A stretch of 64,000 nucleotides of DNA from Bradyrhizobium guangxiense (lineage in GTDB: Bacteria > Pseudomonadota > Alphaproteobacteria > Rhizobiales > Xanthobacteraceae), in assembly GCF_004114915.1 (NCBI RefSeq), contig NZ_CP022219.1, forward strand, positions 1 through 64,000, given 5' to 3'. A model generated the notes under the pieces. That model saw only the letters and a program-made list of their open reading frames with translations. It had not been told where the DNA came from and searched no databases. The position numbers were made by a program, and so were the translations under genes. Positions 15,876 to 24,861 of the stretch are shown one piece after another. Within the stretch, counting starts at the first letter, position 1. Each line of letters opens with the position of its first letter.

Positions 15876-18800
15876 ATGAGATGCCTGGATTGTGGAGAGC
15901 AGAATCGAACCGACAACCTGTATTGCGAAGCCTGCGGCGCCCAACTGGGCAATAGGTGCCACTCCTGCGGCCATCTAAACCTGAGCAGCAGTCGGTTCTG
16001 TGGTCAATGCCGCGCCCCGCTCACAAATCCGGTAGCGCAGCCGCTGCAGTCAGCTCAAAGCGTGCTTCGATCCTTGCAACAAAAGGGCGGAGAGCGTCGG
16101 CATCTTACAGTTCTATTTGCTGACATTCGAAATTCTACCTCCATCATCGATAGCCTAGGCGACCCAGAGCTTGCGATGAGGTGTCTCGAGCCAATCGTCG
16201 CCTCGATGAAAGATGCTGTTCACCGCTTTGGGGGCACGGTTAATAAGGTCCAGGGCGATGGCATCATGGCCCTCTTCGGGGCTCCCCGCGCCTACGAAGA
16301 TCATGCCGTTCGTGGTTGTCTTGCAGCTCTTGCAATGCAGGATTCGGTTGCCAAGCTTCCAAACTGTGGCCTAGGTATCAGGGTAGGCCTCCATACTGGG
16401 GAGGTGGTGGTTCAGACGGTCGAGAACAGCATCTATCAGACCTATGATGCTGCGGGCGTGAACGTTCACCTTGCAAGCAGAATGGAGCAGGCCGCCGAAG
16501 AGGGCACCATCCTCATTAGCGAAGCGACGTTCGCAGCTGCTAAACAGTTCGTCGAGGCGACTTCTCTCGGTTCCTATAATCTCAAGGGAATTGCGGCGCC
16601 CGTAGAGGGGTACCGACTGCTGGGCACACGCCATGCCCCATCGAGCGATATTTTTCGCGCCGGGCAGCTCAGTCCTCTCATTGGGCGCGAAAATGAGAGT
16701 GCTGCTCTCGAATTAGAGTTGTCGAATGCGCGCAGGGGAGACGGCCGCGTAGTTGGCATTGTCGGTGAAGCGGGGGTTGGAAAGAGCCGCCTCTGCTTCG
16801 AGTTTGCAGAGAGCTGCCGCCATAGAGGAATCCGCGTCTACGAGGCTCGGGTACTGGCGCATGGACGCGCAACCCCATTTCAGCCGGTCCTGGAACTGCT
16901 GCGCGACATATTCGGGATTCGAACCACAGAGCCGGTCGATGTCCTTCGCGCACGAGTCCTGGATCGGATCAGTGTTCTCTCATCTTCCGAGAGCCTCCCC
17001 TCTCTAGTATTGGAATTCTTGGGACTATCTGATCCACGCAACCCTGCACCCAAGCTGGACCCAAAGACGCGAAAAACCTTGCTCCTTGATCTCGTCAGAG
17101 CTCTGGCTCGCTCGGGCTCGCCGGATAGCATAAATGTAGTGATCATCGAGGACCTGCATTGGATCGACGAAGCCAGCGAGGAGTTTGTTGAGGTTCTCTG
17201 CGACTCGGTCGTTGGAACGCCAATGCTCTTGGTTGTAAATCTCCGGCCAGGCTTTACGGCCGCTTTCATGCAGAGAAGTCACTACCGCCAGATTGGCATT
17301 CAGCCGCTTACATCGAGCGAGGCCGATCAACTACTCCGAAGCCAATTGGGAGGCGACGCTTCACTCGCGCTGCTAAGCCGAAACCTCGTGGAGCGCGCAC
17401 AGGGTAATCCGTTCTTTCTTGAAGAGCTTGTCAAAACGATCGTGGAGCGAGGCAGCCTGGAAGGACAGCGGGGCTCATACCGCCTAACAGGCGGAATGAA
17501 CGTGATTCCCATTCCGACGACGGTCCAAGCCGTGGTCGCGGCGCGGATCGATCACCTTGATGAGAGGACAAAATCCGTTCTTGAGAATGCATCCGTCATT
17601 GGCCGGATAGTGCCAATGCCGATACTACGAATGGTCTCGTCGCAGGCCCCTGATGAACTGAACACAGCTGTAGATCAGCTTCGCCGGGCCGAGCTCCTGT
17701 ATGACATACCCCCGTACGATCAGGCATCGCTTTCGTTTCGCCATCCCTTGATCCAAGAAGTCGCGTACAAATCTCTAATTCGAGAACGTTGCCGCCAGAT
17801 CCACAGCGCAGTGGCGAAGGCTATGCAATCCTTCTACAAGGCGCGTGCAGCTGAATATGCGGGGCTGGTGGCGTACCATTTGGAACACGCCGGAGAAAAG
17901 CTCTTGGCGGCACAGCAGAACGTGCAGGCTGCGATGTGGGTCGGCACAAACGATCCTGCGCAGGCTCTTCGCAGTTGGAAAAAGGTGCGCGAGCTTCTGC
18001 TTGACCAACCTGCAACGCAGACGACTAGCTATCTCCGAATGATGGCCAGCGGTCAGATCGTGAATTTTGGCTGGCGCGAGGGGATTCCGGCGGAGGATGC
18101 AAAGCTTTTCTATGAAGAAGCCAAAGAGATAGCGGTCTCGCTGGGAGACATCAGGGCGAATGCACTCATCAATGCCGCCTACGGACGCGTTCTCGCCAAT
18201 GGAGGCTCCGCTGATGAATATGTTGATCGGATAAGAGAAGCGATCGTGATCGCCGATCAGCGACAAGACGTTAGTGTTCAGATCACTCTGAAGGCGGTCT
18301 TATGCCACGCATTGCGCCTCTCCGGTCGGATGACTGAGGCGCTTCTAGCCAACACGGAAGCTATGGAGCGCTCCCAAGAGATCGAGAAGTTTGATCGTCA
18401 GACGCTTGGATTTGACATTGATGTCTGGCTTGCAGCGATGCGCGGGCAAACCCTCGTCATGCTTGGACGGGGAGACGAAGCGCGGCCTATACTCGACCGG
18501 ATTCTCTACTCGGACGGTGCCAAGTTGGATGCAATACATTTTGTGATACCAAGCCTAGCGTATGCAGATCTAGCTTGGGCAGAGGGCAATGTCGTCCTAG
18601 CTCAAGAACATGCTGATCGTGCCTTTTCGCTATCTGTCAAAAGCGGAAGTCCGTACCTCCGCGTTTATGCGCAGGCGTGCAGAGGATTGTCCCACTTGAT
18701 AGCCAGTCATGCCGATTTGGCTGTCAGTGATCTTTCAAAGGCGCTTGCGTTCGCGAGAACACGGAAAGCTGGACTGGAGAACGAAGCTCGAATGCTGGCC

Positions 18801-19127
18801 GATCTGGCAAGCGCCTATTTGATGCAAGGAGACGTAGGCCTAGCGCTGTCAACCGCTGAAGAAGCAGTACAGGTCGCGACCTCGCGCCATACTCGTGTTG
18901 CGGAGTGCCTAGCGCGCATAGTTCTCGCACGTGCGTTGCTGATAACGGGCGAGACCGACAGACGCGTGGACGGGGAGCGGGAGCTCGCTCGAGTAGGCGA
19001 GTTGATAGAGGAAACAGGCGCTCGAATATTCGAACGCGCTGTGGCGAATATTTCGTCGCTTGATGCCGGGTCGGCTGTTTCGCCGCGTCAGGCGGTTTTG
19101 ATGCGCGCCGGGAGGGCGACAGACTAG
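15876..19127 (+). CDS. zinc-ribbon / class III nucleotide cyclase / AAA ATPase / TPR signalling protein, 1083 aa
   Basis: Residues 1-48 hold four CxxC pairs (CLDC, CEAC, CHSC, CGQC), a double zinc ribbon. Residues 73-240 form a class III adenylyl/guanylyl cyclase domain: LTVLFADIRNST with metal-binding D83, and VQGDGIMALFG with D128. From about 265 an AAA/NB-ARC-like ATPase begins, with Walker A GEAGVGKS at 297-304 and a Walker B-like VVIIEDLHWIDE near 425. The remaining 500 residues look like TPR-type helical repeats. This architecture is common and multi-copy in Bradyrhizobium. It probably makes cAMP under control of an unknown ligand sensed by the TPR part. Its stop overlaps the stop of the convergent gene at 19124. 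Confidence 0.88.
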   Translation: MRCLDCGEQNRTDNLYCEACGAQLGNRCHSCGHLNLSSSRFCGQCRAPLTNPVAQPLQSAQSVLRSLQQKGGERRHLTVLFADIRNSTSIIDSLGDPELAMRCLEPIVASMKDAVHRFGGTVNKVQGDGIMALFGAPRAYEDHAVRGCLAALAMQDSVAKLPNCGLGIRVGLHTGEVVVQTVENSIYQTYDAAGVNVHLASRMEQAAEEGTILISEATFAAAKQFVEATSLGSYNLKGIAAPVEGYRLLGTRHAPSSDIFRAGQLSPLIGRENESAALELELSNARRGDGRVVGIVGEAGVGKSRLCFEFAESCRHRGIRVYEARVLAHGRATPFQPVLELLRDIFGIRTTEPVDVLRARVLDRISVLSSSESLPSLVLEFLGLSDPRNPAPKLDPKTRKTLLLDLVRALARSGSPDSINVVIIEDLHWIDEASEEFVEVLCDSVVGTPMLLVVNLRPGFTAAFMQRSHYRQIGIQPLTSSEADQLLRSQLGGDASLALLSRNLVERAQGNPFFLEELVKTIVERGSLEGQRGSYRLTGGMNVIPIPTTVQAVVAARIDHLDERTKSVLENASVIGRIVPMPILRMVSSQAPDELNTAVDQLRRAELLYDIPPYDQASLSFRHPLIQEVAYKSLIRERCRQIHSAVAKAMQSFYKARAAEYAGLVAYHLEHAGEKLLAAQQNVQAAMWVGTNDPAQALRSWKKVRELLLDQPATQTTSYLRMMASGQIVNFGWREGIPAEDAKLFYEEAKEIAVSLGDIRANALINAAYGRVLANGGSADEYVDRIREAIVIADQRQDVSVQITLKAVLCHALRLSGRMTEALLANTEAMERSQEIEKFDRQTLGFDIDVWLAAMRGQTLVMLGRGDEARPILDRILYSDGAKLDAIHFVIPSLAYADLAWAEGNVVLAQEHADRAFSLSVKSGSPYLRVYAQACRGLSHLIASHADLAVSDLSKALAFARTRKAGLENEARMLADLASAYLMQGDVGLALSTAEEAVQVATSRHTRVAECLARIVLARALLITGETDRRVDGERELARVGELIEETGARIFERAVANISSLDAGSAVSPRQAVLMRAGRATD

Positions 19128-19744
19128 CGCTTTCTAGTTTTCTTGCCTTTTTTTGCCTTACCCCTTCGCGTGACAACTTTCTTCGAGCTGCGGCCACTTG
19201 CAGGCTGTCTCCTCTGACGCCTTGTGGTTAGCAGTGAAGGTTGCGGAGGAGTCTGTTCGCCATTGTCTTTTGGCGGATCGCTGGCGTCTCCGGGCTCATT
19301 TGCGTCAATCTCAGTCTTGCATTTCAAGATTATCGTCTTCCAGAAGAGACCGTTGGGATCAGGGTCGTCGTAGATCTCAACGTCGTAAGGCGTGCCAAGA
19401 GCTGACTCGTATACTGCCCAGAAACGCACCCCCACGCATTTATCATTGATCGCGCCCGGAACTCCCACTGCAGAACGGAGTTCGGCAAGTATCTTATCGT
19501 GAACAGACGAAGTCAGTATGTCCTTCAGAAATTTCAGCCATCTCCCTTTCGGTCGATTGCCGCCCGATACGGGGAAGATTTTCAATCGCCATGCGATTCG
19601 GCGCAGCTTTCTTGTAGGCTCGAAGAAGTCGTCATTCTTATCTTTGATGTGCTTACGAAGCGTTTTGAGTTTGTTGCCGCTGAAGCTGGTATTTAAGGCA
19701 TCAATGAGTTCAAGGTCATTCGGACTTGGTATCAATGCTCCCAT
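19124..19744 (-). CDS. unrecognised protein with strongly basic C-terminal tail, 206 aa
   Basis: The ATG at 19744 is chosen because AGAGGAG sits 8 nt upstream. Residues 1-145 look globular (MGALIPSPNDLELIDAL at the start; VGVRFWAVYESALGTPYDVE in the middle), with no family I recognise. Residues about 150-206 are low complexity: acidic and proline-rich first, then dominated by Arg and Lys (TRRQRRQ, RRGKAKKGKKTRKR). That tail suggests nucleic-acid or membrane-phosphate binding. The gene lies one base after the stop of the metallopeptidase gene upstream, so the two almost certainly form an operon. Its stop codon overlaps that of the convergent cyclase gene. Confidence 0.62.
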   Translation of the reverse strand: MGALIPSPNDLELIDALNTSFSGNKLKTLRKHIKDKNDDFFEPTRKLRRIAWRLKIFPVSGGNRPKGRWLKFLKDILTSSVHDKILAELRSAVGVPGAINDKCVGVRFWAVYESALGTPYDVEIYDDPDPNGLFWKTIILKCKTEIDANEPGDASDPPKDNGEQTPPQPSLLTTRRQRRQPASGRSSKKVVTRRGKAKKGKKTRKR

Positions 19745-19745
19745 G

Positions 19746-20318
19746 TCAATTTCTCCTCTGAATAATCTCGAAAATACCGCACGTCTTGATCGTGCCGACA
19801 TTGCCTGTCTTCAGTACGCTGGCCCGTCGTTTCCAATCCAACGCCCAGCATTTGAAGGAACTTCGTGGAGGCGAGACTTGCTTTCGATTTGGGTCGCTGA
19901 CTACGGGTCCTAGTTCCTCAACAGCACGACGAATGGTTGGTTGAGTGCGGCCAGCTGAGAGCAGGTCAAAGCCTACTCCTGTGGCCCAAGCATCGGCGGC
20001 ACAGTCGCAGGCAAGGATGCTCCCACAATATTGGCGTGGCCCGGCTGCAATGTGATGACCGAGCTCATGCGCCAATGAAAAGGTCAGCGCGTCGGGCCCC
20101 AGCGCGGGGTGAAATATCAAACCTCCAAACAAATCAACGGTCCGACGTTTGCCCACGGCTGAAGCTTGCGCGTTTACAACGGGGATGCTTTCGAGCAATC
20201 GTATTTCGATTTGCGGGAAGAGAGCTTTGGCTGCGGTCACAATATTGCAAACAAAATCCAGGCGCTGAACGGAGCGATCCTGGAAAGTATTCGCCAGTCT
20301 AGGCTCATCACCTATCAT
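19746..20318 (-). CDS. HEXXH zinc metallopeptidase-like protein, about 190 aa
   Basis: The motif LTFSLAHELGHHIAAGP is a zincin active site. CDCAADAWATGVG follows about 16 residues later, in the place where gluzincin or ImmA-like proteins carry the third metal ligand (E/D..AD.WA). The ATG at 20318 has AAGG upstream; a TTG at 20360 would add 14 residues. No signal peptide is seen, so it probably acts in the cytoplasm. It is cotranscribed with the basic-tailed protein that follows after one base. ImmA/IrrE peptidases usually cleave a partner repressor, but no XRE gene adjoins here. The substrate may be the neighbour's product, which is inference. Confidence 0.65.
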   Translation of the reverse strand: MIGDEPRLANTFQDRSVQRLDFVCNIVTAAKALFPQIEIRLLESIPVVNAQASAVGKRRTVDLFGGLIFHPALGPDALTFSLAHELGHHIAAGPRQYCGSILACDCAADAWATGVGFDLLSAGRTQPTIRRAVEELGPVVSDPNRKQVSPPRSSFKCWALDWKRRASVLKTGNVGTIKTCGIFEIIQRRN

Positions 20319-20360
20319 CCGCTGTCGCCTTGCGCACAACAGAAGGTCCAAGTTGGGCAA

Positions 20361-20647
20361 TTTTGCCTATGCAACTATTCGTCTGCAAGAGCCATCGGTC
20401 AAGACGCACTCGATGATCACGCGATCCGCGAGAACAGTGCAGAGGCGACGATCGTCACCTTAAGTCTCTTGGAAGTCAGATGCCGTTGGACAGCGCGAGG
20501 GCCCGGGACAGCGTCGGGAGAGGTGCTACAGTACCGGTATGTCAAGCTGCGGGAGGAGTTTTTGCGGGGCGGTCCCCCAAGCGAGAGAACCTAAGCCGCA
20601 GCAGTCGAGCAACTTTCTTTCGAGATTCTCTCCCTCCGCCATGGGCC
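20361..20647. other. intergenic; boundary between accessory and core-like DNA
   Basis: Base composition rises sharply around 20,480-20,650, entering the high-GC LysR gene. No tRNA, integrase or clear direct repeat marks the boundary. The upstream end of the metallopeptidase operon and its promoter must lie here. Confidence 0.4.
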
Positions 20648-21601
20648 TCACCCCACCAATTTCCACCTCCCATCTCCGGCTCGTTTCAGCGCTGGATCGC
20701 TCACCCGCACATGCTCGGCCAGGAAATCGATGAGCGCGCGCACGCGCGCCGGGAGCGGGGCGGTGTGGCCGACATAGACGGCATGGATGTCTTCGCGGTC
20801 ACCGGGATTGTAGCCTTGCAGCACCGGGACGAGGCGTCGGGCCTCGATGTCGGGGCCGATGTGGAAGAGGGCGAGGCGGGCGAGACCTACGCCGCCGAGG
20901 CAGAGGCGGCGGGCGGCTTCGCCATCGCTGGCGCGCGCGACGGGCGGGGGCAGGGCCTCCTCGGTGTGGTCGCCACGCTTGAACGGCCAGCCGCGGATGC
21001 TGCGCGGAAAGGTCCAGCCGATGCCCCGGTGATCGGCGAGATCGGCCGGTGTCCTCGGCGTGCCGCAGCGGGCGAGATAGTCCGGCGCGCCGACCACGAC
21101 CATGCGGCTGGTGCCGAGCTTTCGCGCGACCAGACGTGAGGCCCGCAACGGGCCGACGCGAATGGCGACGTCGGCGCGCTCCTGCATCAGATCGATCACC
21201 GTGTCGGTCAGCACGAGATCGAGCGTGACGTCGGGATGCTGCTTCAGAAAGCGTGGGATCAGCGGCATCAGATGCAGCATGCCGAAGGGAATGTTGCAAT
21301 TGACGGTGAGGCGGCCGCGCGGCGACGCGCCTGAGGCCGCCTCGCGCTCGGCCTCCTCCATTTCGGCCAGGATACGCAACGCGCGCTCGTAGAAGGCCTG
21401 GCCTTCCTCCGTCAGCGTTAGCTTGCGCGTGGTTCGGTTGAGGAGCCGCGCGCCAAGGCGCGACTCCAGACGCGAGATCAGCTTGCTGACGCCCGACGGC
21501 GTCAGGCGCAGCCTTCGCGCGGCCTGGGTGAAGCCGCCGAGGTCGACGACCCGGACGAAGACCTCCATCTCGGCCGAGCGGTTGGTGTCGAAACGAGCCA
21601 T
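20648..21601 (-). CDS. LysR-family transcriptional regulator, 317 aa
   Basis: The N-terminus is a LysR winged helix: EMEVFVRVVDLGGFTQAARR, then LTPSGVSKLISRLESRLGAR, then LLNRTTRKLTLTEEG. The C-terminal co-inducer domain follows with the typical GRLTVNCNIPFG opening. It is close to the DsdC/PecT-like group that ends in LIDFLAEHV. It is divergent from the MFS gene at 21700 with a 98-bp intergenic region, the usual layout when a LysR protein controls its neighbour and itself. The effector is unknown. Confidence 0.9.
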   Translation of the reverse strand: MARFDTNRSAEMEVFVRVVDLGGFTQAARRLRLTPSGVSKLISRLESRLGARLLNRTTRKLTLTEEGQAFYERALRILAEMEEAEREAASGASPRGRLTVNCNIPFGMLHLMPLIPRFLKQHPDVTLDLVLTDTVIDLMQERADVAIRVGPLRASRLVARKLGTSRMVVVGAPDYLARCGTPRTPADLADHRGIGWTFPRSIRGWPFKRGDHTEEALPPPVARASDGEAARRLCLGGVGLARLALFHIGPDIEARRLVPVLQGYNPGDREDIHAVYVGHTAPLPARVRALIDFLAEHVRVSDPALKRAGDGRWKLVG

Positions 21602-21699
21602 GTTGAATTCACGTCACAAATGATTGGATTGCGGACATTCTAATGGTTTCGCGACGGTGCCGCTATCTCCGTGGCTCGTCTTATCCATTGGAGCAACGC

Positions 21700-22881
21700 A
21701 TGCCTCCCGCCGTCCTCGCGCTTACCGCCGGTGCCTTCGGCATCGGCACCACCGAATTCATCATCATGGGCCTGCTGCTGCAGGTCGCCGCCGACATGCA
21801 TGTCTCGGTGCCAGTCGCGGGCCTGCTGATATCAGGCTATGCGCTCGGCGTGTTCGTCGGCGCGCCGGTGCTGACGTTGGCGACGCGGCGGATGCCGCGG
21901 AAAACAGTGCTGCTGGCACTGATGGCGATCTTCACGCTGGGCAATGCAGCTTGTGCGCTGGCGCCGAACTACGAGTTGCTGATGGCCGCACGCGTGCTGA
22001 CCTCGCTCGCCCACGGCACGTTCTTCGGTGTCGGCTCGGTGGTCGCCACCAGCCTCGTCCCCGACGACAAGCGTGCGTCTGCGATCGCCACCATGTTCAT
22101 CGGCCTGACGGTCGCGACGCTGCTGGGCGTGCCCTTCGGCGCCTGGTTCGGCCTTATGCTCGGCTGGCGCGCGGCGTTCTGGGCGGTGACGGTCATCGGG
22201 ATGGTTGCCTTTGTGGTCGTGGCGGTGCTCGTACCTGGCCATGTCGGCAATGGCGAAAAGCCGATCTCGCTCGCCGAAGAAATGGCCGTGCTCGGCCGTC
22301 CGCAGGTGCTGCTCGGCCTTGCCATGACCGTGTTCGGTTTTGCCGGACTGTTCGTCGTCTTCACCTATATCCAGCCGATCCTGACGCGCTTCACCGGATT
22401 CTCGGAGGCTGCCGTCTCGCCGATCCTGCTGGTGTTCGGCGCCGGCCTTGCGATCGGCAACGTCGCCGGTGGCAGGCTTGCGGACCGCGGCCTCGCACGG
22501 GCCCTGACCGGCACGCTTGGCGCGCTTGCGATCGTGCTGCTTGGCCTGGCCGCCGTGCTATCGATGAAGATTCTTTCCATCGCGCTGATCTTGCTGCTTG
22601 GCATCGCCGCCTTCGCAACCGTCGCCCCGCTCCAGCTTCGCGTGCTGGAGGCCGCCGGCCCGAGCGGTCGCACGCTTGCTTCCAGCCTCAACATCGCCGC
22701 GTTCAATCTCGGCAACGCGCTCGGCGCCTGGGCCGGGGGCGCCACCATCGATCGCGGGCTTGGTCTGTCCGCGCTGCCTCTGGTCGCAGCCGGGATCACG
22801 GCCATTGGTCTTTTGCTGGCGCTGTGGAGCCTGCGGCTCGACCGTGCGCCGGCCGTCGCCGCAGCGTGTCCGGCCGAGTAG
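21700..22881 (+). CDS. MFS transporter (DHA1/AraJ-like), 393 aa
   Basis: The chosen ATG at 21700 has GGAG 6 nt upstream and starts directly in the first membrane helix (PPAVLALTAGAFGIGTTEFI). The GTTEFI motif and the RMPRKTVLL loop are typical of DHA1 drug or sugar efflux proteins such as AraJ, YdhP and PbuE-type purine exporters. About 12 hydrophobic segments can be counted. A longer frame from 21643 adds 19 residues without a start signal. The divergent LysR gene is its likely regulator. The substrate cannot be read from sequence. Confidence 0.88.
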   Translation: MPPAVLALTAGAFGIGTTEFIIMGLLLQVAADMHVSVPVAGLLISGYALGVFVGAPVLTLATRRMPRKTVLLALMAIFTLGNAACALAPNYELLMAARVLTSLAHGTFFGVGSVVATSLVPDDKRASAIATMFIGLTVATLLGVPFGAWFGLMLGWRAAFWAVTVIGMVAFVVVAVLVPGHVGNGEKPISLAEEMAVLGRPQVLLGLAMTVFGFAGLFVVFTYIQPILTRFTGFSEAAVSPILLVFGAGLAIGNVAGGRLADRGLARALTGTLGALAIVLLGLAAVLSMKILSIALILLLGIAAFATVAPLQLRVLEAAGPSGRTLASSLNIAAFNLGNALGAWAGGATIDRGLGLSALPLVAAGITAIGLLLALWSLRLDRAPAVAAACPAE

Positions 22882-23010
22882 AGCGAAGGTGTGGGGACCG
22901 CCGACAATTGGTTGCATCGGTCCTCACGCCAACGCGCCATGCAGAAACGCACCTATACAGGGCCGGGCGTCGTCCGTAACCTCCGCCGCGCAATTGAAGG
23001 AGATGCTGGC

Positions 23011-24573
23011 GTGGCGAAGCAGACGGCGACCAAGAAGAAAAGTGTCTTGAAGAAAGCGGTGAAGACTCCGGGCAAGGCGAGCCCCAACCGCAAGAGCGTG
23101 GTCGCGAAGCCGGCCAGGAAGGCGGTACGAGGGACGTCCGCCGCACCACAGCGTCCGAAGGGGCCAGCCTGGCAATGGTCGGCGGTGGAAACCGCAGCCG
23201 CAATCCGCTCCGGCGCGATCTCCGCAGTCGAGACGGTCGAAGCCCATCTCGAACGGATGCGCGCCGTCAATCCGAAGCTGAACGCCGTCGTCGTCGATCT
23301 CTCGGAAGAGGCGCTTGCCGCCGCCCATGCGGCCGACAAGCAGCGCGCCAAGGGCGGCGCGCTCGGGCTTCTGCACGGCGTGCCGATCACGATCAAGGAA
23401 AACGTCGATTACGAAGGCCGGCCGAATTTCAACGGCGTGCCCGCCAACAAGGGCCTGATCGCGCCGTCGGATGCGCCCGTGGTGCGCAACCTGAAAAAGG
23501 CCGGCGCGATCGTCATCGGGCTCACCAACACGCCCGAATTCTCCTTTCGCGGCTTCACCGACAATCCCCTGCATGGGTTGACGCTCAATCCCTGGGACCC
23601 CGATATCACCTGCGGCGGCTCATCGGGCGGTGCGGGTTCGGCGGTCGCCGCCGGCATCGGCACCATCGCCCACGGCAACGACATCGGCGGCTCGCTGCGC
23701 TGGCCCGCGCACTGCAACGGCGTTGCCACCATCAAGCCGACGCAGGGACGCATCCCCGCATTCAACGGGAGCGCAACGGCGGAGCGGCCGATGCTGGCGC
23801 ATCTGATGTCGGCGCAGGGGCCGCTTGCGCGCCACGTCGCGGACGTCCGCCTTGCGCTTGAGGTGATGAGCCAGCGCGATCCGCGTGATCCCTGGTGGGT
23901 GCCGGCGCCGCTGGTCGGCGAGAAGCCGAAAGGGCCGATCAAGGTCGCGCTGGCCAAGATCCCTGAGGACATGGACGTCGATCCGTCCGTCGCAGCGGCG
24001 CTGCGCCAGGCCGCGGACCATCTCGAGCGTTCCGGCTATCGCGTCACCGAGGTCGAGGTGCCCGATATCAACGGCGTCTGGCAGACCTGGTGCGATATCA
24101 TCACCAACGAGACTGTGGTGATGCAGGAAGCCGGCATGCTGAAGGTCACCTCCGAGGATTTCCACAAGGCCTGGGGCGGCATGAAGGCCAAGGCCAACGT
24201 GCTCGATCTCAAGGCCTGGATGCAGGCGACCGCCGCGCGCAGCGGCCATATCCGCGCCTGGCAATTGTTCTTCGAGGAGTATCCGGTCGTGCTGGCGCCG
24301 ACCACCGTGAAGCCGACGCCCGGCCCGCGCGAGGATACCGTCAGCGCCGAGCGCGTGCGCGAGATCTTCTGGGGCGAGATCCGCTTCATCTCCGCGATCA
24401 ACGTGCTGGGCCTGCCCGGCGCGGTAGTGCCGGTGGCTCTCCACGACGGCAAGCCGATCGGCGTGCAGCTCATTGCCGGGCGCTATCGCGAGGATCTCGC
24501 GCTCGATGCGGCAGCTGCGATCGAGAAGCGCGCCGGCGTGCTCACGCGCCAGCTCTGGGCGGGGATGACGTGA
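23011..24573 (+). CDS. amidase-signature family hydrolase with Lys/Ala-rich N-terminal tail, 520 aa
   Basis: The GTG at 23011 is preceded by AAGGAG 7-9 nt upstream. The first 50 residues are rich in Lys, Ala and Thr (AKQTATKKKSVLKKAVK) and look like a disordered, histone-H1-like extension. The rest is an amidase-signature domain: PITIKEN supplies the catalytic Lys, CGGSSGGAGSAVAAG the cis-Ser, and DIGGSLRWPA the nucleophile Ser. It hydrolyses amides; members of this type in rhizobia are annotated loosely as indoleacetamide hydrolase or acylamidase, but the substrate is not readable. It begins 129 bp after the MFS stop in the same direction. Confidence 0.88.
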   Translation: MAKQTATKKKSVLKKAVKTPGKASPNRKSVVAKPARKAVRGTSAAPQRPKGPAWQWSAVETAAAIRSGAISAVETVEAHLERMRAVNPKLNAVVVDLSEEALAAAHAADKQRAKGGALGLLHGVPITIKENVDYEGRPNFNGVPANKGLIAPSDAPVVRNLKKAGAIVIGLTNTPEFSFRGFTDNPLHGLTLNPWDPDITCGGSSGGAGSAVAAGIGTIAHGNDIGGSLRWPAHCNGVATIKPTQGRIPAFNGSATAERPMLAHLMSAQGPLARHVADVRLALEVMSQRDPRDPWWVPAPLVGEKPKGPIKVALAKIPEDMDVDPSVAAALRQAADHLERSGYRVTEVEVPDINGVWQTWCDIITNETVVMQEAGMLKVTSEDFHKAWGGMKAKANVLDLKAWMQATAARSGHIRAWQLFFEEYPVVLAPTTVKPTPGPREDTVSAERVREIFWGEIRFISAINVLGLPGAVVPVALHDGKPIGVQLIAGRYREDLALDAAAAIEKRAGVLTRQLWAGMT

Positions 24574-24610
24574 GGCTAAGCAATCTGTTGACGCAATGAA
24601 GATGCACCCT

Positions 24611-24651
24611 CTTCCCTTTGGGGAGAGGGTGGCTCGCCGCGCAGCGGCGAG
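24611..24651. repeat. REP-like double hairpin
   Basis: An imperfect CCCTCTTCCC/GGGAGAGGG hairpin is followed by a perfect CTCGCCGC-GCA-GCGGCGAG stem (24633-24651). It sits between the amidase and the methionine genes. The CTC-CCC/GGGGAGAGG half recurs near 44,068-44,088. Such elements are dispersed in Bradyrhizobium-type genomes, from general knowledge. Confidence 0.6.
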
Positions 24652-24861
24652 ACCTCCGCGCGGCGCATCAAATCAGCAATTCGTTAATCCGCTTTAACCC
24701 GAATCCTGGGAAATTCCCCGACAAGCATTAGGGTTACTTCCTCGATCTCTATGCGAATTATTGTCCGCTTTACCCCCCGCCTCTAACACGGGCGTGGCGG
24801 ATAACGCACATGCCTCATTCCAGGCCAATAAGTGCGGCCCGCCCCACGCGGAGGTGGCACG

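Noticed and set aside
21624..22979. 451-codon plus-strand frame over the MFS gene
   Set aside because: It is a +1 shadow rich in Arg and His; the MFS frame has clear membrane helices.
24684..24697. CtrA-type TTAA-N-TTAA site
   Set aside because: The spacing is six bases instead of the seven required, and it is a single weak match.
24690..24861. SAM-II riboswitch upstream of metZ
   Set aside because: The conserved words expected from the SAM-II consensus (such as GGTGATTTG and GCTAAA) are absent by eye. A covariance-model search for RF00521 would settle it.
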